Assembly: GCA_963680875.1 (NCBI GenBank)
Contig: OY804579.1
Coordinates: 80,713,095 to 80,777,094, forward strand
Reading direction: 5' to 3'
From: Bathymodiolus brooksi
Lineage: Eukaryota; Mollusca; Bivalvia; Mytilida; Modiolidae
DNA length: 64,000 nucleotides
Below the pieces are notes generated by a model. The model had not been told where the DNA came from. It made no database searches and worked only from the letters and a program-made list of their open reading frames with translations. Of the stretch, positions 22,501 through 32,772 are shown piece after piece (within the stretch, counting starts at the first letter, position 1; every line of letters begins with the position of its first letter). The translations under genes were made by a program, and so were the position numbers.

Positions 22501-25500
22501 CCATTGTATAATAACGATAATTTCTAGATACAATATTTCAAACATGGCTGCCCATTGTGATAATGTTACTGCTATTTGATTTATACATATTACAAATGTT
22601 CATACCATTTAATAACTCTCTAACACTAAAATACCCCAACCACGAGACGATATTACTTGGCTTTGATGCTAAAGGTAGTATACTTTTCCTGTTTATGCAC
22701 GTATTCACAGCTTTCGGCCAATTAAATTCATAAACTGAACCTTTAAAATAGATATTAAGTTAATGTATTAATAAGATAGCACTAATATAAAAAAGTTGTT
22801 AAGAGACCAACCGTTTTCTTACAGGAAATTGAATTAATTTTCATCTCTGAAGCTAGGCTGAAGATAGGACAAAAGGAAGATATTGGAACACTCACCCATA
22901 CAATACGACAATGGTTGATTCCTAACAACAATAAATAAACTGTTACTATTGTGTTTACTGAGTTAGTTGTTATTCTGTTTTATATCACTGTAAACAATCC
23001 AGGTTTATAGGGTTTGGCTTATGGTTTTTAATGCCACTTTCAACAATATTTCAGTTATATCGTGGTAGTTAGTTTTATTGGTGGAGGAAACCGGATTGCC
23101 CGGAGATAAAAACCGAAATGTCGCAAGTCACTGACAAACTTTATCACATAATATTTTATCGAGTACACCTCGTCCGAGTGGAATTCGAACTCACAACATT
23201 AGGGGTGATAACGACCACGGCGGCCACTCCAGGTTTATATACTGTGTGATTATGCACTGTACATTGTTTTCTAAGTATTCTCTATGTTGCTAATAGATCG
23301 TTTGTATTCATGTTTAATTCAGCCCTCATATTAGTCATAAATCCCAGTTTGCAGGTGTTAACACACATCAACTAAAACCTTACTTTAATTTATTGTGCAC
23401 ATTTTGATATTTTTGTATCGGCACTACGTTTTACTCGCATTTCATCAGAGGTAAGTAATACAAAATGTGCGTGTGTGTTGACCTAGTCTTGCTTGTGTCC
23501 TGTTTTGCGCTTCAAAGATGAATATGGTGAATTTGTCAGAATTATAAATATTAACTGCAGAAATGTCCTGTAATTTCTTTGTGTTTGCAGTATGCACATT
23601 CTACGAACAGTGAACGTAATATATTCGGGTACCACTGGGGGAGCAGGAAATGTTAACCCTTCCGAAACACTTGAGTTCACCCATGGTTTTCAGTGAGGTT
23701 TGCGTTGCTCAATTTTCCGTGTTGTGTTTTGTCCGTTCTTTTTTCTCATCTTCGTTTGACCATTGTATTTACTATCGGTCCTTTTTCGAATTACGGCTTC
23801 TGACCTTGAAACTTTTCTTTGCTGTAAGACTAAGGTTTCCACTCACCTGATCCTTCACAACTAAAAATATACGTAGAATTACAATCCGTGACAACCTTTG
23901 TGTTATTTTTCGAAGCAAGACAACGGCGTGTACTTGATATGTTATCAAAGATTTCCATTTCAGTTTCGATATCTGGAAATGATAAACCAATGGTTAATAT
24001 TTCTTCTATTTTATTCTGTTTTTAGACTTTTGTTCAATAAAATTTTGTTTTATATTGATGTTATATTTGCTTAAGCACAAATTAAGGACCAACAAATCTT
24101 ATCTTATAATCTATGTAGCTTCTTTGTTAGCAGCATCCTCTTTCAAGGAAATCTAGATACGACACTCTGGAATATCCATTAAAAAGAGAGATATATGTAC
24201 GTGGTACTGGAATGTTGCTACATATAAATGGAAGATTGATCTCATCTCTCTCTTTTCATAAAAGCGTCATTTTTAACCGACTTGCACTTTAAATTTCTAG
24301 GTGTAGGTCTGGGTATAAAGCATGCCTAACTATATGTCATGCCTTTTGTTTAATAGGATAGATCAACCAATATAGATGGGTACGAGTTATTTATACAAAC
24401 TATAATGAACCACATTGTCTATGTGAGATATGATATTCTATTGTGTTTGGTTGTATGATATAATATTGCACCAGGTGTTTAAGAAATGCTTTGCAATCAA
24501 GGAAACCTGAATACCCGGAGAAAACCACCGACCTGTCGCAAGTTACTGACAAACTTTATCACATAATGTTGTGTCGAGCACACCTCGTCATGAACGGGAT
24601 TCGAACTCACAACTGATAGGTACTGATTACACAGGTTGTTAGTGTCTATCAGCACTAAAGTTGTGAGTTCTAAAGTTTGGTCATATTGTGGATGATATGT
24701 GATATGAATACATAACACTACATGTTCTTGACAAATAATTACCTCGTTCAATCTTAAATAATGCCAATCCCTTCCCAGACGAGCAGAACACATCATTGTA
24801 AAACCTGCAACTTTTAATGCAAGTATCTTTCTTGTCAGTATTTCTAGGCGTGGTAATACATTGGCATATTTTCTTCTAGAATAATAAACATGTACTTGAT
24901 ATTTCAAGATAAGAATGTACAAATGATGAATATGAAATATTGTTATAAATCTAAGGTTTATCTCACTGCTCTTAGATATGTTTGCTTTTATAATGCAGGT
25001 ACCAAGTACTCCTTAAAAAGGTAAACACACACACTCACAGATAAATGCGCCTGATGGACTAACGAGGGGGGCATGGTGTTTAGCGCCACTTTCAACAATA
25101 TTTCAGTTATATCATGGCGGTCAGTTTTATTGGTGGAGGAAACCAGAGTGCCCGGAGAAAACCACTGATCTGTCGCAAGTCACTTACAAACTTTATAACA
25201 TAATGATACATCGAGTACACCTCGTCTGAGCGGGATTCGAACACACAACTTCAGTAGTGATAGGCACTGATTACATACGTAATTGTAGATCTAACTACCA
25301 TACGACCACGACCACGACAGCTCCGATGGATTAACGAAGTATCAATATCACTGATGACTTGTGATCTGTTTATACTGTCGTAATCTCTCGCCGGACATGT
25401 TCTCTCTTTACGACATTTGTTGGACACTGAGTAGGCGTTGTAAACGGTCTATACAGAGATTTTGTGGAACAGTGTCCAGATCACAATAATAGATATAACA

Positions 25501-28500
25501 ATTCCCACAGACGTTTTAGGAATGATGTCCAGGTGACCTGAGTTCACCCCCGATTTTTAGTGGGGTTCGTGTTACTCGATCTTTAGTTTTATGTGTATGT
25601 TTTGTAGATCGTAGTTTGTCTTTTGTACTTTTTCTTTTGACCATTGTGTTGTCTGTTCTTCTTCGATGTACGGACTCTGATTGCAAATTTGGTATCTTCC
25701 AACTCGTCTACAGATGTGTTGTGGAACGGTGTCCACAGGACAATGATAGATCTAATAATTCTCATAGAGGTTTTGTTGAGCGATATCCACATCACAACAA
25801 TAGTTATAAGACTTACGTAATAAATAAAATAATTTGTCTTTGTGAAACATTCGGCCACACAGTCAAATATACAGTCTTTGTCGGTTGCGTTGTTTTCGTC
25901 TGGGAAGTACTTCCTTAATATTATTTGCTTAAAAGCGGTAATAGGTCCACTAACATCCAAATCAAGACATCCTTGTGAAAATAATAACATAGATTTTATC
26001 AGTATGGCCTACTTTCCGTTAAATCAATTAGAAAAAAATAGAGGGGAGGAAGTAGACAGTGTGTTAACAAGGGCAATATTTGATCTGACCAACAAGTGAT
26101 GGGGACAAAATAATCATTTATATAATCAAACAATAGCCGGTCTTGTTAAATATCTTAGCCATATAGGTAATACAAATAGTATGGACTAAAAATGCATTTT
26201 TAACTGTTATAAATACAGTATTGGTTTTTCACACAACATAACTATCTCTATGCAGGTGTATAATAACAGGGTTTTGTGAAGCGGTATTATTGAATGACCC
26301 ATCGATTTCTAATCAATGAGGGTTTAATGTACCCAAAACTACATCAGTTGATTATTGCATTTTGGTAATAAATACCTTAGTTCTAATAGAAAACCAAAAA
26401 GTTGAAAATATTCAACAATACATGTTTCCTGGTGTAAGCGTATAAGGTGTAGGTAAATACAATACCAACCTGTGGAAATTAATTGGCAGTCTTTATCAAG
26501 TACACGTCGGCATATTAACATACCTAAAACATGGTTATAGACCATGATTGTATAGATAGATGTTGATATTCAACTACCGTACTATCGCTGATGTTGATAA
26601 CCAACTACCACACTATCGCTGCTACATGTATTGTACCCAAACAACAAGTGCCGGATTTATATCAAGAGAGGCTCTAGACATCTCCACTTGTGAGACACCT
26701 CTCAATCCCCCACTCTCACGACTGCAACGATTGCTTAGACACTGCAGTGCATTATGAGATCATATGTATGAAATGCCTATGACAGTATCAAAAATATTAT
26801 ACACTTTTACCGGAGGCTACCTAGATTTTGAGGTCCTTGACCTCAGTCTGCCAGGTCTATATGTAAATCTGGCACTGCAAGCAACAATATATCTGAGAGG
26901 CTTAAGCAAAATTAATATGATTCACCAATTGTATATTAATATTTCATATTTCAATAATTTTTTAAAGAAATATTAACATGCTCCTGTTTTTATTGTCGTT
27001 TTTTGTGTTATTTTGTTGTTTTTATTTCTCATGTAATATTTATCTTCATGTAAAAATAAATAATGACCATAAAAATGAGCCCAGTCGTTTACATTCACCC
27101 AAGAAGCAGTCCATGCCGTAACATGTTGGTCTAGTTGTAGTTCTGGAATCTTATTCTGTTCTACTTCACTCTTGGTCGGGACGTCACAATGCTCTTTTAT
27201 CTCGTTCCATGAAGCTTAAATATATCAACATATATTATATATTAAATTAATTAAGAAGTGTTTGAAGATAGCAAAGGGGTAATAAGAATCCGCAAATCGT
27301 CGAAGAACAGACAACACAATGGCCAAATGAAAAAGGACAAACAACGATCTACAAGACATACACATAAAACTAAAGATCGAGTAACACAAACCCCACTAAA
27401 AACCAGGGGTGAACTCGGGTGCTCCGGAAGAGTGAGTAGTGACACCCGTCGTGTTAATCTAGTTACAAACGCCGTGCTAAGTCATAAATAAGGAAGTGTT
27501 TACGACAAGTGTAATATATCGGTGGTCATTTGTGACACAGATATTCCATAACGGTCCACCAAGTCATGGTGGCGACCGTAAAACTTTGATGACATTTACT
27601 TAACCAAGGGGAACGTTATTTAAAAGTATAAATGTTATGTTTGTAGATTATATAATTGTACTTCCTTTTGTATTTACAAATGATATTGAATTGTCTTTCA
27701 TTGAAAGATCATGTGCATTAAATAAAAAAAATGTGCTTATAATCTTGTCATATCAACTAAAAAGATTGGCAACACGGACCCCACCAAAGCTAAGTGCTGG
27801 TGAAGGGTAGACAGTTCCAGTTTTCTTGCTATAGCACGTACAATGGCCGTGGTACTCATTGTCAAGTCCCCTAAAAATATTGTCAGCGATAGATGAAATA
27901 AAATATCCACGTAACAGGGAAACGATCCATTGCCAATTGAGAAATGGATATTTCGTAATGTTCAACCAGTTTGTGATGACTCCCTTAGACTATTTATAGC
28001 GATGACATCAACATTAGAGCAAGGTATCCTTGTTTAAGTAGCTTTTGCGTCAGCAGCTGAGCTCTGTCCAGAAAATCACTATACTGTGCACTTAGCGGAC
28101 GAGTTGTCAAATCTTATCTCTGGTTGCGCTGATGCTGCTTAAATATTGATAGTGGTGAAATGGGAAGTTGACTATTGGAAAAGTGAATTCATCACGTTTG
28201 TCGAAGAGTATTTGTAATCTTTATTGTCGATTTTAAGGTGAAGATCAATAAAATATGCATACAATTAGACTCCAATGTAGTCATCGATTTAATACTTGTT
28301 ACCCAGAAAGATGCAGGTCAATTCCCTGATACTTTGGGGGAACTGTTGTCCCCATAATTGAAGACTTATAGTGACGTATATTGTAAAAGCACCACGAATA
28401 ACCACAGATGCAATTATTATATGGAAAATAAAATGACATCATTAAAAAGTTATTTGTGTGTGCTTAAAATGTTTGATGCCAAGATTTATTTATGGCACTT

Positions 28501-31376
28501 ACAAGCGTTCTTAATTAGGGAACGACCATTTAACTTGAAGGGAGGGGTTATGGTTTTTTTCTAAAAATATATTCTGATGCCCAATGTTGCTGAAAAAAAT
28601 ATTCTGATTTTGGTGGAGGAAAACAAAATCTGATTCAGAGTTTTTGTCATATAACCTAATGTTAAACATCTGGAAAAAAAATTAATATTCTAACTCTCGT
28701 GTTGTCCGAAGAAAAAAATCTGAACGAAACAAAAAACCATAACCCCCCCTTCAAGTTAAATGGTCGGTCCCTTAGTGGAGCTAAAATTAAAAAAATTAAC
28801 TACATTTTAATTGAAGTTTAACTAAAATTCCGTAAAACAATATATGGTACATAGGTGCTACGTGAGGTGGACAAGCCTGTACAAAGTCAGGGCCATTGCT
28901 GTTTTCCCAGTTTTCCGGTTGTTGACTTATTTTGTCTGTTTGTTGACTTATGAGTTTTGCCTTTCCCCTTGGAAGATTGCTCGGTGTTCGGTAATTTTGT
29001 TATTACCCTTATGATCACCCCTTATACTAAGGAAATATACAATGGTGACATATAATGACATATAATTACCAGTAAAATTCATAGTGCATAAATGTATATT
29101 GAACTAGATGAAGAAATCAGAAGTTTCTTGAGAAATTATATATAATATTAAAAGAACATACCATTCTTGTGCCAACTATATATTGACTGCATATAAATTC
29201 CTAAACCTTTCAGGCAAGTGGGACGATTTCTAATATTATACGGTAATATAAAGTGTCCCGAGTATGTATGGCAGGCGATAGTCACAAATGTACAAATGCC
29301 AGATTTTCCAAAAAGAAAATTGGGATTTACGTTGTAAATATCTTGTATTTCGCGTGAAAACTGGGATTTCCGATCGGAAAACCAGGTATTTCACGAAACA
29401 TCAGATAATTCGGAAAGTACTTGGTATTTCGTTCGGAAACCGCAATTTCTGATCGTAATGCACGATTTTCTGTAATTCAATCTTCTTTTTCTGCACTACG
29501 ATTTGCGTTTTTGATTTCAGCTTTATGTTTTTCGGTTCCAGTTAGCTACAATTGTCAAAATTCGACTCATCCAGTCTAAAGAATGAGACGTAAACAATGA
29601 CATTTATTTTAGGATGCAACTCACATGGCATGTACAATAAACTACATAGCATCTACTATCGAAAAGGGGACCGTCGTTGTCGTGATCATATCGTAGTTGG
29701 ATTTATAACTACCTTAGCAATGAGTGCCTATCTCCACTAAAGTTGTGAGTTTGAACCCCGTATATGGGGAGGTGTACTCGATACAATATTATGTGATAAT
29801 GTTTGTCAGTAACTTGCGACAGGTCAGTAGTTTTCTCCGGGTACTCTACTTTCCTCTACCAATAAAACTGACGCCACGATACATAGCTGAAATATTGTTG
29901 AAAGTGGCGTTAAGCACCATAAATCAACCAAACCAATCAACTATAGAAAACAAATTTCGCTGATGAATATGATATACGTTGCGTCACAGAATCCCATTTA
30001 GATGTGAATAGTAATAACGATGATCTATTACTTGAATTCTTTTCAAACACCTTCACCTGAAAGGATCATAATAATACAGGCGGTTGTCTTCTTATTTATT
30101 TTACAGATGATATATCTGTTGAACGTGTAACTGGCTTACAAAGCGACGTCGACGATTTGGGTGAGCATGCACATTATTTGAATCCATCTAAATTTTATTT
30201 TTCCTTCCATTTTTTGGGTGAATATTCATCATCGATTCGTTATTAGTGCAATATATAGTAATGTCTTTTATGTACTTCTTAAAAATAACAAATTGTAATT
30301 TGGAGAAAACTTCATAAGTTTGTTTAACTTGTGTCTAATTGATTTAATTGGCAAATGAAATATGTGTAAACAAATTGAAGAACATCTTGTGGGGATTGGT
30401 AATTGATGGTGGTCGTTGAAAGAAAAAATATCGTATCCAACATTATCCCCTTTATACCACAGCTTAAACAAATATAGCAATCTCAATTTTTGCTCTCATC
30501 ATAATTGAGGACGACACTCTACTCATTTCATTAAAATCAATTCATCGTAAAATTGTCCTTTCATTTTGGTGCAAGCACTTGTAACACACTGTAACTAGAC
30601 CAACATATCTTTATGATTGATTGGTTATTGATGGTACATAACCATAATTCAATATAGCTATACCACCTTTACACATGATTATTGATTTATTGTTCTCAAA
30701 CCATGAATGATTAAAATAAAAACTTAGATATCTAAGTTAGAACACACGACGAGTTTCTAGAATAACCTACATCGGGTACGTTCAAATTAAAAAGATTGAC
30801 ACGCTATTCAATGTTATTTTATTACATCCTATTATTAAACAGTCATAAAAAAAATATTGATGTGCATGTATGTGTTCGGAATTCGTAGTTTTTTTTAGAA
30901 TATACATGTAACATTATTTTTCGCATTGTCAAATTTATATGGTGGTGTTGTCGTGATCGTATGGTAGTTGGATTTACAACCACCTGTCCAGTCAGTACCT
31001 ATCATCACTAAAATTGTGAGTTCGAGCCCCTTTCATGCCAAGTTGCACTCGATACAACATTATGTGATAAAGTTTGTCAATGACTTGCAGCAGGTCGGTG
31101 GTTTTCTCCGGTTTCCTCCAACAATAAAACTGACCGCCACAATATAACTGAAATACTGTTGAAAGTGGCATTAAATACCATATAACTCTAATCCTAACCC
31201 ACATATTATAAAGCAGAATTAAACGTGACATTATATACTTTATATTATTTATTATATCATCCTTATTTAAATTTTGTTTATATAAATTATCGTAGCTTAC
31301 CTTTCGTTTCGTTGAGAACCAGTTTTGTATTTATTTCTGTACTAAAACTAATCATTAAGATCAACCATAACATCAT
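17455..31376 (-). CDS. WSC-like single-pass membrane receptor, copy 1 (9 exons)
   Basis: Assembled exons, 5' to 3' on the minus strand: 31,376-31,301; 29,341-29,162; 25,971-25,817; 24,875-24,743; 23,972-23,847; 21,661-21,557; 20,157-20,074; 18,549-18,476; 17,679-17,455. They sum to 1,158 nt and encode 385 residues; every intron phase agrees (1,1,0,1,1,1,1,0). Order: signal peptide, Cys module, WSC-like domain, two small Cys modules, Ser/Thr stalk, transmembrane helix, 74-residue tail ending [15 protein letters not shown] domains usually bind carbohydrate, so a role in glycan or microbe recognition with tyrosine-based signalling is plausible but inferred. The border of the second exon is the weakest part. 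A full paralogue lies in copy 2. Confidence 0.75.
18001..18142 (+). mobile_element. SINE without head
   Basis: Starts at the GTGTACTCGATACAACATTA block and ends GTTAAACTA. Lies in intron 8 of receptor copy 1. Confidence 0.7.
18476..18549 (-). CDS. Receptor copy 1 exon 8: transmembrane helix
   Basis: Acceptor TTTCTTTGCAG and donor AAG|GTAACT bound a 74-nt phase 1-0 exon encoding [20 protein letters not shown] followed by YCHIK. A continuous hydrophobic run followed by basic residues fits a type I topology with the tail inside the cell. Confidence 0.8.
18640..18766 (+). mobile_element. SINE, 3' half
   Basis: Diverged central region and 3' end ending GTTAAACACCATA; in intron 7 of receptor copy 1. 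The copy-2 equivalent at 41,636-41,886 keeps its head. Confidence 0.65.
19035..19180 (-). mobile_element. SINE with internal deletion
   Basis: 3' domain joined directly to the outer part of the tRNA head; the middle, including the B box, is missing. Confidence 0.65.
19141..19777. repeat. Direct repeat, 449-bp offset (copy 1)
   Basis: About 188 bp starting TAAATCCAACTACCAT recurs from 19,590 with few differences, implying a local tandem duplication. The spacer holds the TG run. Confidence 0.8.
19526..19557. repeat. (TG)16 microsatellite
   Basis: Pure TG run in intron 7 of receptor copy 1. Comparable runs lie next to each stalk exon in copy 2 (42,461 and 43,502). Confidence 0.95.
20074..20157 (-). 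CDS. Receptor copy 1 exon 7: Ser/Thr stalk
   Basis: Acceptor ATTCCAG is not fully kept here (TTTCATTCTATTCCAG) but usable; donor CCAG|GTATAT. Phase 1-1, 84 nt. Encodes [20 protein letters not shown] and ends NSKP; many Thr, Ser and Asn suit an extended, possibly glycosylated stalk. It lacks five residues present in copy 2 (a KDTAT segment). Confidence 0.65.
20160..21030. other. Intron 6 sequence, no further feature
   Basis: Aligned with 43,970-44,695. Open frames here have no splice context and are not conserved as coding. Confidence 0.4.
21035..21225 (+). repeat. Repeat family B copy, diverged
   Basis: Recognisable by GCTTACTCTTCGCGAGCACC and the ATTGATTGCCCCTTGG tail. Equivalent at 47,390-47,585. 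Confidence 0.55.
21557..21661 (-). CDS. Receptor copy 1 exon 6: Cys module 2
   Basis: Acceptor CATTTTCAG, donor AACAG|GTAATA, phase 1-1, 105 nt. Encodes [20 protein letters not shown] then CSERLPFLC. The pattern C-x-A-x-S, then C-x7-C with PFLC, looks like the C-terminal end of a C-type lectin domain, but the rest of such a domain is not present in this exon or beside it. Three Cys would leave one unpaired unless paired with another module. Confidence 0.75.
21718..21890 (-). mobile_element. SINE, partial
   Basis: 3' domain to the B box; outer head missing. Equivalent at 48,064-48,250, truncated at about the same place, so the truncation predates the duplication. Confidence 0.7.
22203..22450 (+). 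repeat. Repeat family D copy with 27-bp expansion
   Basis: Within this copy GTACCTGATGAAGGTTATTC recurs four times from 22,308 at about 25-27 bp spacing. The copy-2 partner at 49,299-49,655 expanded a different 39-bp unit. Confidence 0.75.
23010..23226 (-). mobile_element. SINE
   Basis: 3' domain through the B-box region, with part of the head lost. Equivalent at 54,946-55,200. Confidence 0.75.
23625..23835 (+). repeat. Repeat family B copy
   Basis: Contains GGGTACCACTGGGGGAGCAG and the CCTTCCGAAACACTTGAGTT block. Its 3' end lies only ~12 bp from receptor exon 5. Confidence 0.6.
23847..23972 (-). CDS. Receptor copy 1 exon 5: Cys module 1
   Basis: Acceptor ATCATTTCCAG, donor GATCAG|GTGAGT, phase 1-1, 126 nt. 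Encodes [19 protein letters not shown], then [14 protein letters not shown]. The C-x-A ... C-x7-C spacing repeats that of exon 6, so the two are probably duplicated modules. Two N-x-S/T sites are visible. Five of six differences from copy 2 change residues. Confidence 0.8.
24497..24645 (-). mobile_element. SINE, partial
   Basis: Middle and B-box part only. Equivalent at 56,500-56,720. Confidence 0.65.
24743..24875 (-). CDS. Receptor copy 1 exon 4: WSC-like domain, C-terminal half
   Basis: Acceptor TTATTCTAG, donor ACGAG|GTAATT, phase 0-1, 133 nt. Encodes [20 protein letters not shown], then KSCRF and [13 protein letters not shown]. The C-x-C, C-x3-C, then C with a small-residue loop and a closing Leu-hydrophobic strand fits the second half of a WSC domain. 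About ten of 44 residues differ from copy 2. Confidence 0.75.
25071..25326 (-). mobile_element. SINE, near full length
   Basis: Ends GTGTTTAGCGCCACTTTC; B box region GGGATTCGAAC. In intron 3 of receptor copy 1. Equivalent at 57,158-57,400. Confidence 0.8.
25535..25715 (+). repeat. Repeat family B copy, 5' truncated
   Basis: From GACCTGAGTTCACCCCCGAT onward. Reaches to ~100 bp from receptor exon 3. Equivalent at 57,665-57,860. Confidence 0.6.
25817..25971 (-). CDS. Receptor copy 1 exon 3: WSC-like domain, N-terminal half
   Basis: Acceptor ATTTTCACAAG, donor TTAC|GTAAGT (near-perfect), phase 1-0, 155 nt. Encodes [19 protein letters not shown], then [16 protein letters not shown] and NYFIYY. 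An opening Gly-Cys, a C-x3-C and an aromatic strand before the intron match the first half of a WSC domain, completed by CQC in the next exon. An N-x-T glycosylation site is present. Confidence 0.75.
27255..27470 (-). repeat. Repeat family B copy, inverted
   Basis: In intron 2 of receptor copy 1; ends at the GGTGCTCC-type block reversed. Equivalent at 59,420-59,625. Confidence 0.6.
28518..28771. mobile_element. Harbinger-type MITE, copy 1 only
   Basis: 254 bp with ~40-bp inverted ends: GGGAACGACCATTTAACTTG at left and the reverse complement of a close variant at right. TTA is duplicated at 28,515-28,517 and 28,772-28,774, and copy 2 at about 60,710 has the uninterrupted site. A 3-bp TTA duplication suits PIF/Harbinger elements. 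A relative lies at about 50,510-50,773. Confidence 0.8.
28870..29011 (+). repeat. Repeat family C copy, 3' part
   Basis: From CCTGTACAAAGTCAGGGCC to the GTTATTACCC end; in intron 2 of receptor copy 1. Confidence 0.65.
29162..29341 (-). CDS. Receptor copy 1 exon 2: N-terminal Cys module
   Basis: Donor AATG|GTATGT is clear; the acceptor (TACAAG) lacks a pyrimidine tract, so the 5' border is uncertain. 180 nt, phase 1-1, same length in copy 2. Encodes [20 protein letters not shown], then [17 protein letters not shown] and SWHKN. It weakly resembles the central part of a C-type lectin domain; no firm assignment. Nine residue changes and one silent change separate the copies. Confidence 0.6.
29440..29620 (-). 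pseudogene. Possible degraded Cys-rich exon
   Basis: In copy 2 (about 61,725-61,950) the minus-strand frame reads [19 protein letters not shown], vaguely like a lectin C-terminus. Copy 1 has a stop and an indel in the same frame, and no donor GT follows. Low support. Confidence 0.2.
29664..29922 (+). mobile_element. SINE, near full length
   Basis: Head with GAGTTTGAACCCC, ends GTTAAGCACCATAAA. In intron 1 of receptor copy 1. Equivalent at 61,980-62,232. Confidence 0.8.
30107..30160 (+). CDS. Small plus-strand exon, coiled-coil-like (copy 1)
   Basis: A strong acceptor (TTATTTATTTTACAG) and donor (TTTGG|GTGAGC) bound 54 nt, phase 1-1, encoding [19 protein letters not shown]. Hydrophobic residues at heptad spacing suggest a coiled-coil segment. 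It is identical at 62,419-62,472. It lies antisense within receptor intron 1; neighbouring exons were not found, so it may be a relic or part of a gene outside my recognition. Confidence 0.45.
30945..31192 (+). mobile_element. SINE, near full length
   Basis: Head GTCGTGATCGTATGGTAG, 3' end GGCATTAAATACCATA. Lies about 110 bp from receptor exon 1. Equivalent at 63,262-63,500. Confidence 0.8.
31301..31376 (-). CDS. Receptor copy 1 exon 1: signal peptide
   Basis: Two adjacent ATGs open a frame [20 protein letters not shown] followed by LNETK and a clean donor AAAG|GTAAGC, phase 1. The first 12-14 residues are hydrophobic, as in a secretion signal, with cleavage likely around Ser-Thr-Glu. The translated sequence is identical to copy 2. 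The further upstream ATG of the pair was taken as start. Confidence 0.8.
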
Positions 31377-31903
31377 AGATTAGAAAAAAAAAACATAAAT
31401 GATTTGTAACAAGGAAAGTTAATTTTTATTTTTTAATAATTATTGCGGATGTTATTATATATTAATCACATAAAAATATTTTAAGCTTTACTTCCGAAAG
31501 TCATTCAACGTATATCACAACAATAATCTAATATCAAATACATTTAACATGTCAATCCTCATTCATTCATTTCTTTATTTCGTTGTCGTATTGACTTATT
31601 TCAAAATACAAATCAAGGTTAAAATGTTCAATAATCATATCCCACCAAGTTTTCTGTAGGAATTGGGTACCGAGACAACTACAACAGGCATGAACAAATA
31701 TGTCAGAAAACTGCCTGTTACATAGACACATATGCCTTTCGTGTTATTTGGGATGTCAGTCATAAGTTTCACAATAAAAAAATATTTTTTAATATCCTTG
31801 AAGATTTCGCATATTTCCATACATTAGCAAGTTCAACAAATATACGAATGTCTCTAAATCGAAGGAAATCATTGTCAGACGTTGCACGCAATGACCACTC
31901 GTT

Positions 31904-32720
31904 CTAGTGTGTTTCATTTACAGCACCATAAACGATAGATTTCCATAACTGCTTTGGAGAGAAAATCCCTTGGAGTAAGTATTCTACTAGATAGTCACTC
32001 AGTTCATAGTGGTATAAGATTCCAATGATATCTGGAATAAATCCGAAATGTTTTCGAGAGTTGGCAGCAAAATACGAGAACAACCAGGTCATAAATATTC
32101 TTTTTGCTATGAAATTATCATCTAGAGAACATAGTTTCTGTAAAAATAACAGTTTTCTAGTGTCAATGTAGGATAAAATAGGATGGATTCCAAGTAAGCT
32201 TTGACACATGTCAGATCTTGTACGAGGTTTTAGATTTTGAATTCTTTTTACAATAAAATGTTGGAATGTATTAAGGTTCGTTAGGTCTACTGATTTAAAA
32301 TGGTTCCACATTTAACAGCCGTATAAGACAGTGGGTAAGACGACAGATTTATATAATTTGACTAACACGAATGGTTTTTTCATTAATACCATTAATGGGA
32401 AAAAAGGCATTTCGACCTTTTCTACAAGCATTAGTTGTTCGTTCTGTGTCTTTGAAGCGAGAGTTCATTTCTATAACCAGATGACAACAGTTATCTGATG
32501 ACATTATTTTATCGCCACCTATATGCCAATTATATATCAGGTTTTTCTCTCGTGGATTTAGTGAGAACTGCAATATGTACGATTTTTTTTGCATTAACGC
32601 GGAAACACCATTTTCGTGAATATTCACTGCAAACATCGAGCATACATTGTAGTGTTTTCGGTGACGTACTAATACATGACACACCATCAGCAAGTGAAGG
32701 GGCACAGGCATTAGATATTT
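31904..32720 (-). pseudogene. LINE reverse transcriptase C-terminal fragment
   Basis: On the minus strand, one frame carries the RT thumb-like pattern (a C-x-K-G-R-NAFF block) and the next reads FQHFIVKRIQNL, TRSDM, LLGIHPI and RKLLFLQKLC, a C-terminal signature of jockey-like LINEs. Frame changes and stops separate the parts. Confidence 0.6.
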
Positions 32721-32728
32721 ATGTAAAT

Positions 32729-32770
<42 letters not shown>
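32729..32770. repeat. (GATT)n microsatellite with SINE remnant
   Basis: About ten GATT units, followed at 32,771-32,815 by GTGTTAAGCGCCAACTTTAT, the reversed 3' end of the SINE. The run may have started as the SINE tail. Confidence 0.85.

Positions 32771-32772
<2 letters not shown>

Larger units (their letters stand above)
681..31580. repeat. Segmental duplication, copy 1 (~31 kb)
   Basis: The same order of SINEs, receptor exons and repeats recurs at 32,942-63,925. The left edge is where the sequence starting GGGTGGGG(C/T)TGTCCTGTCC becomes shared; the right edge lies in a short CATT run at about 31,580. Within the pair this copy uniquely carries the Gypsy element, a truncated LINE at about 15,780-16,650, a repeat-C copy at 16,882-17,100 and the MITE at 28,518-28,771. 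Confidence 0.95.

Noticed and set aside
27753..27965. Minus-strand frame with [10 protein letters not shown] as an extra receptor exon
   Set aside because: Its acceptor would need phase 2, which does not fit the gene, and copy 2 has a deletion and stop there; the 3' part overlaps a family B-like repeat.
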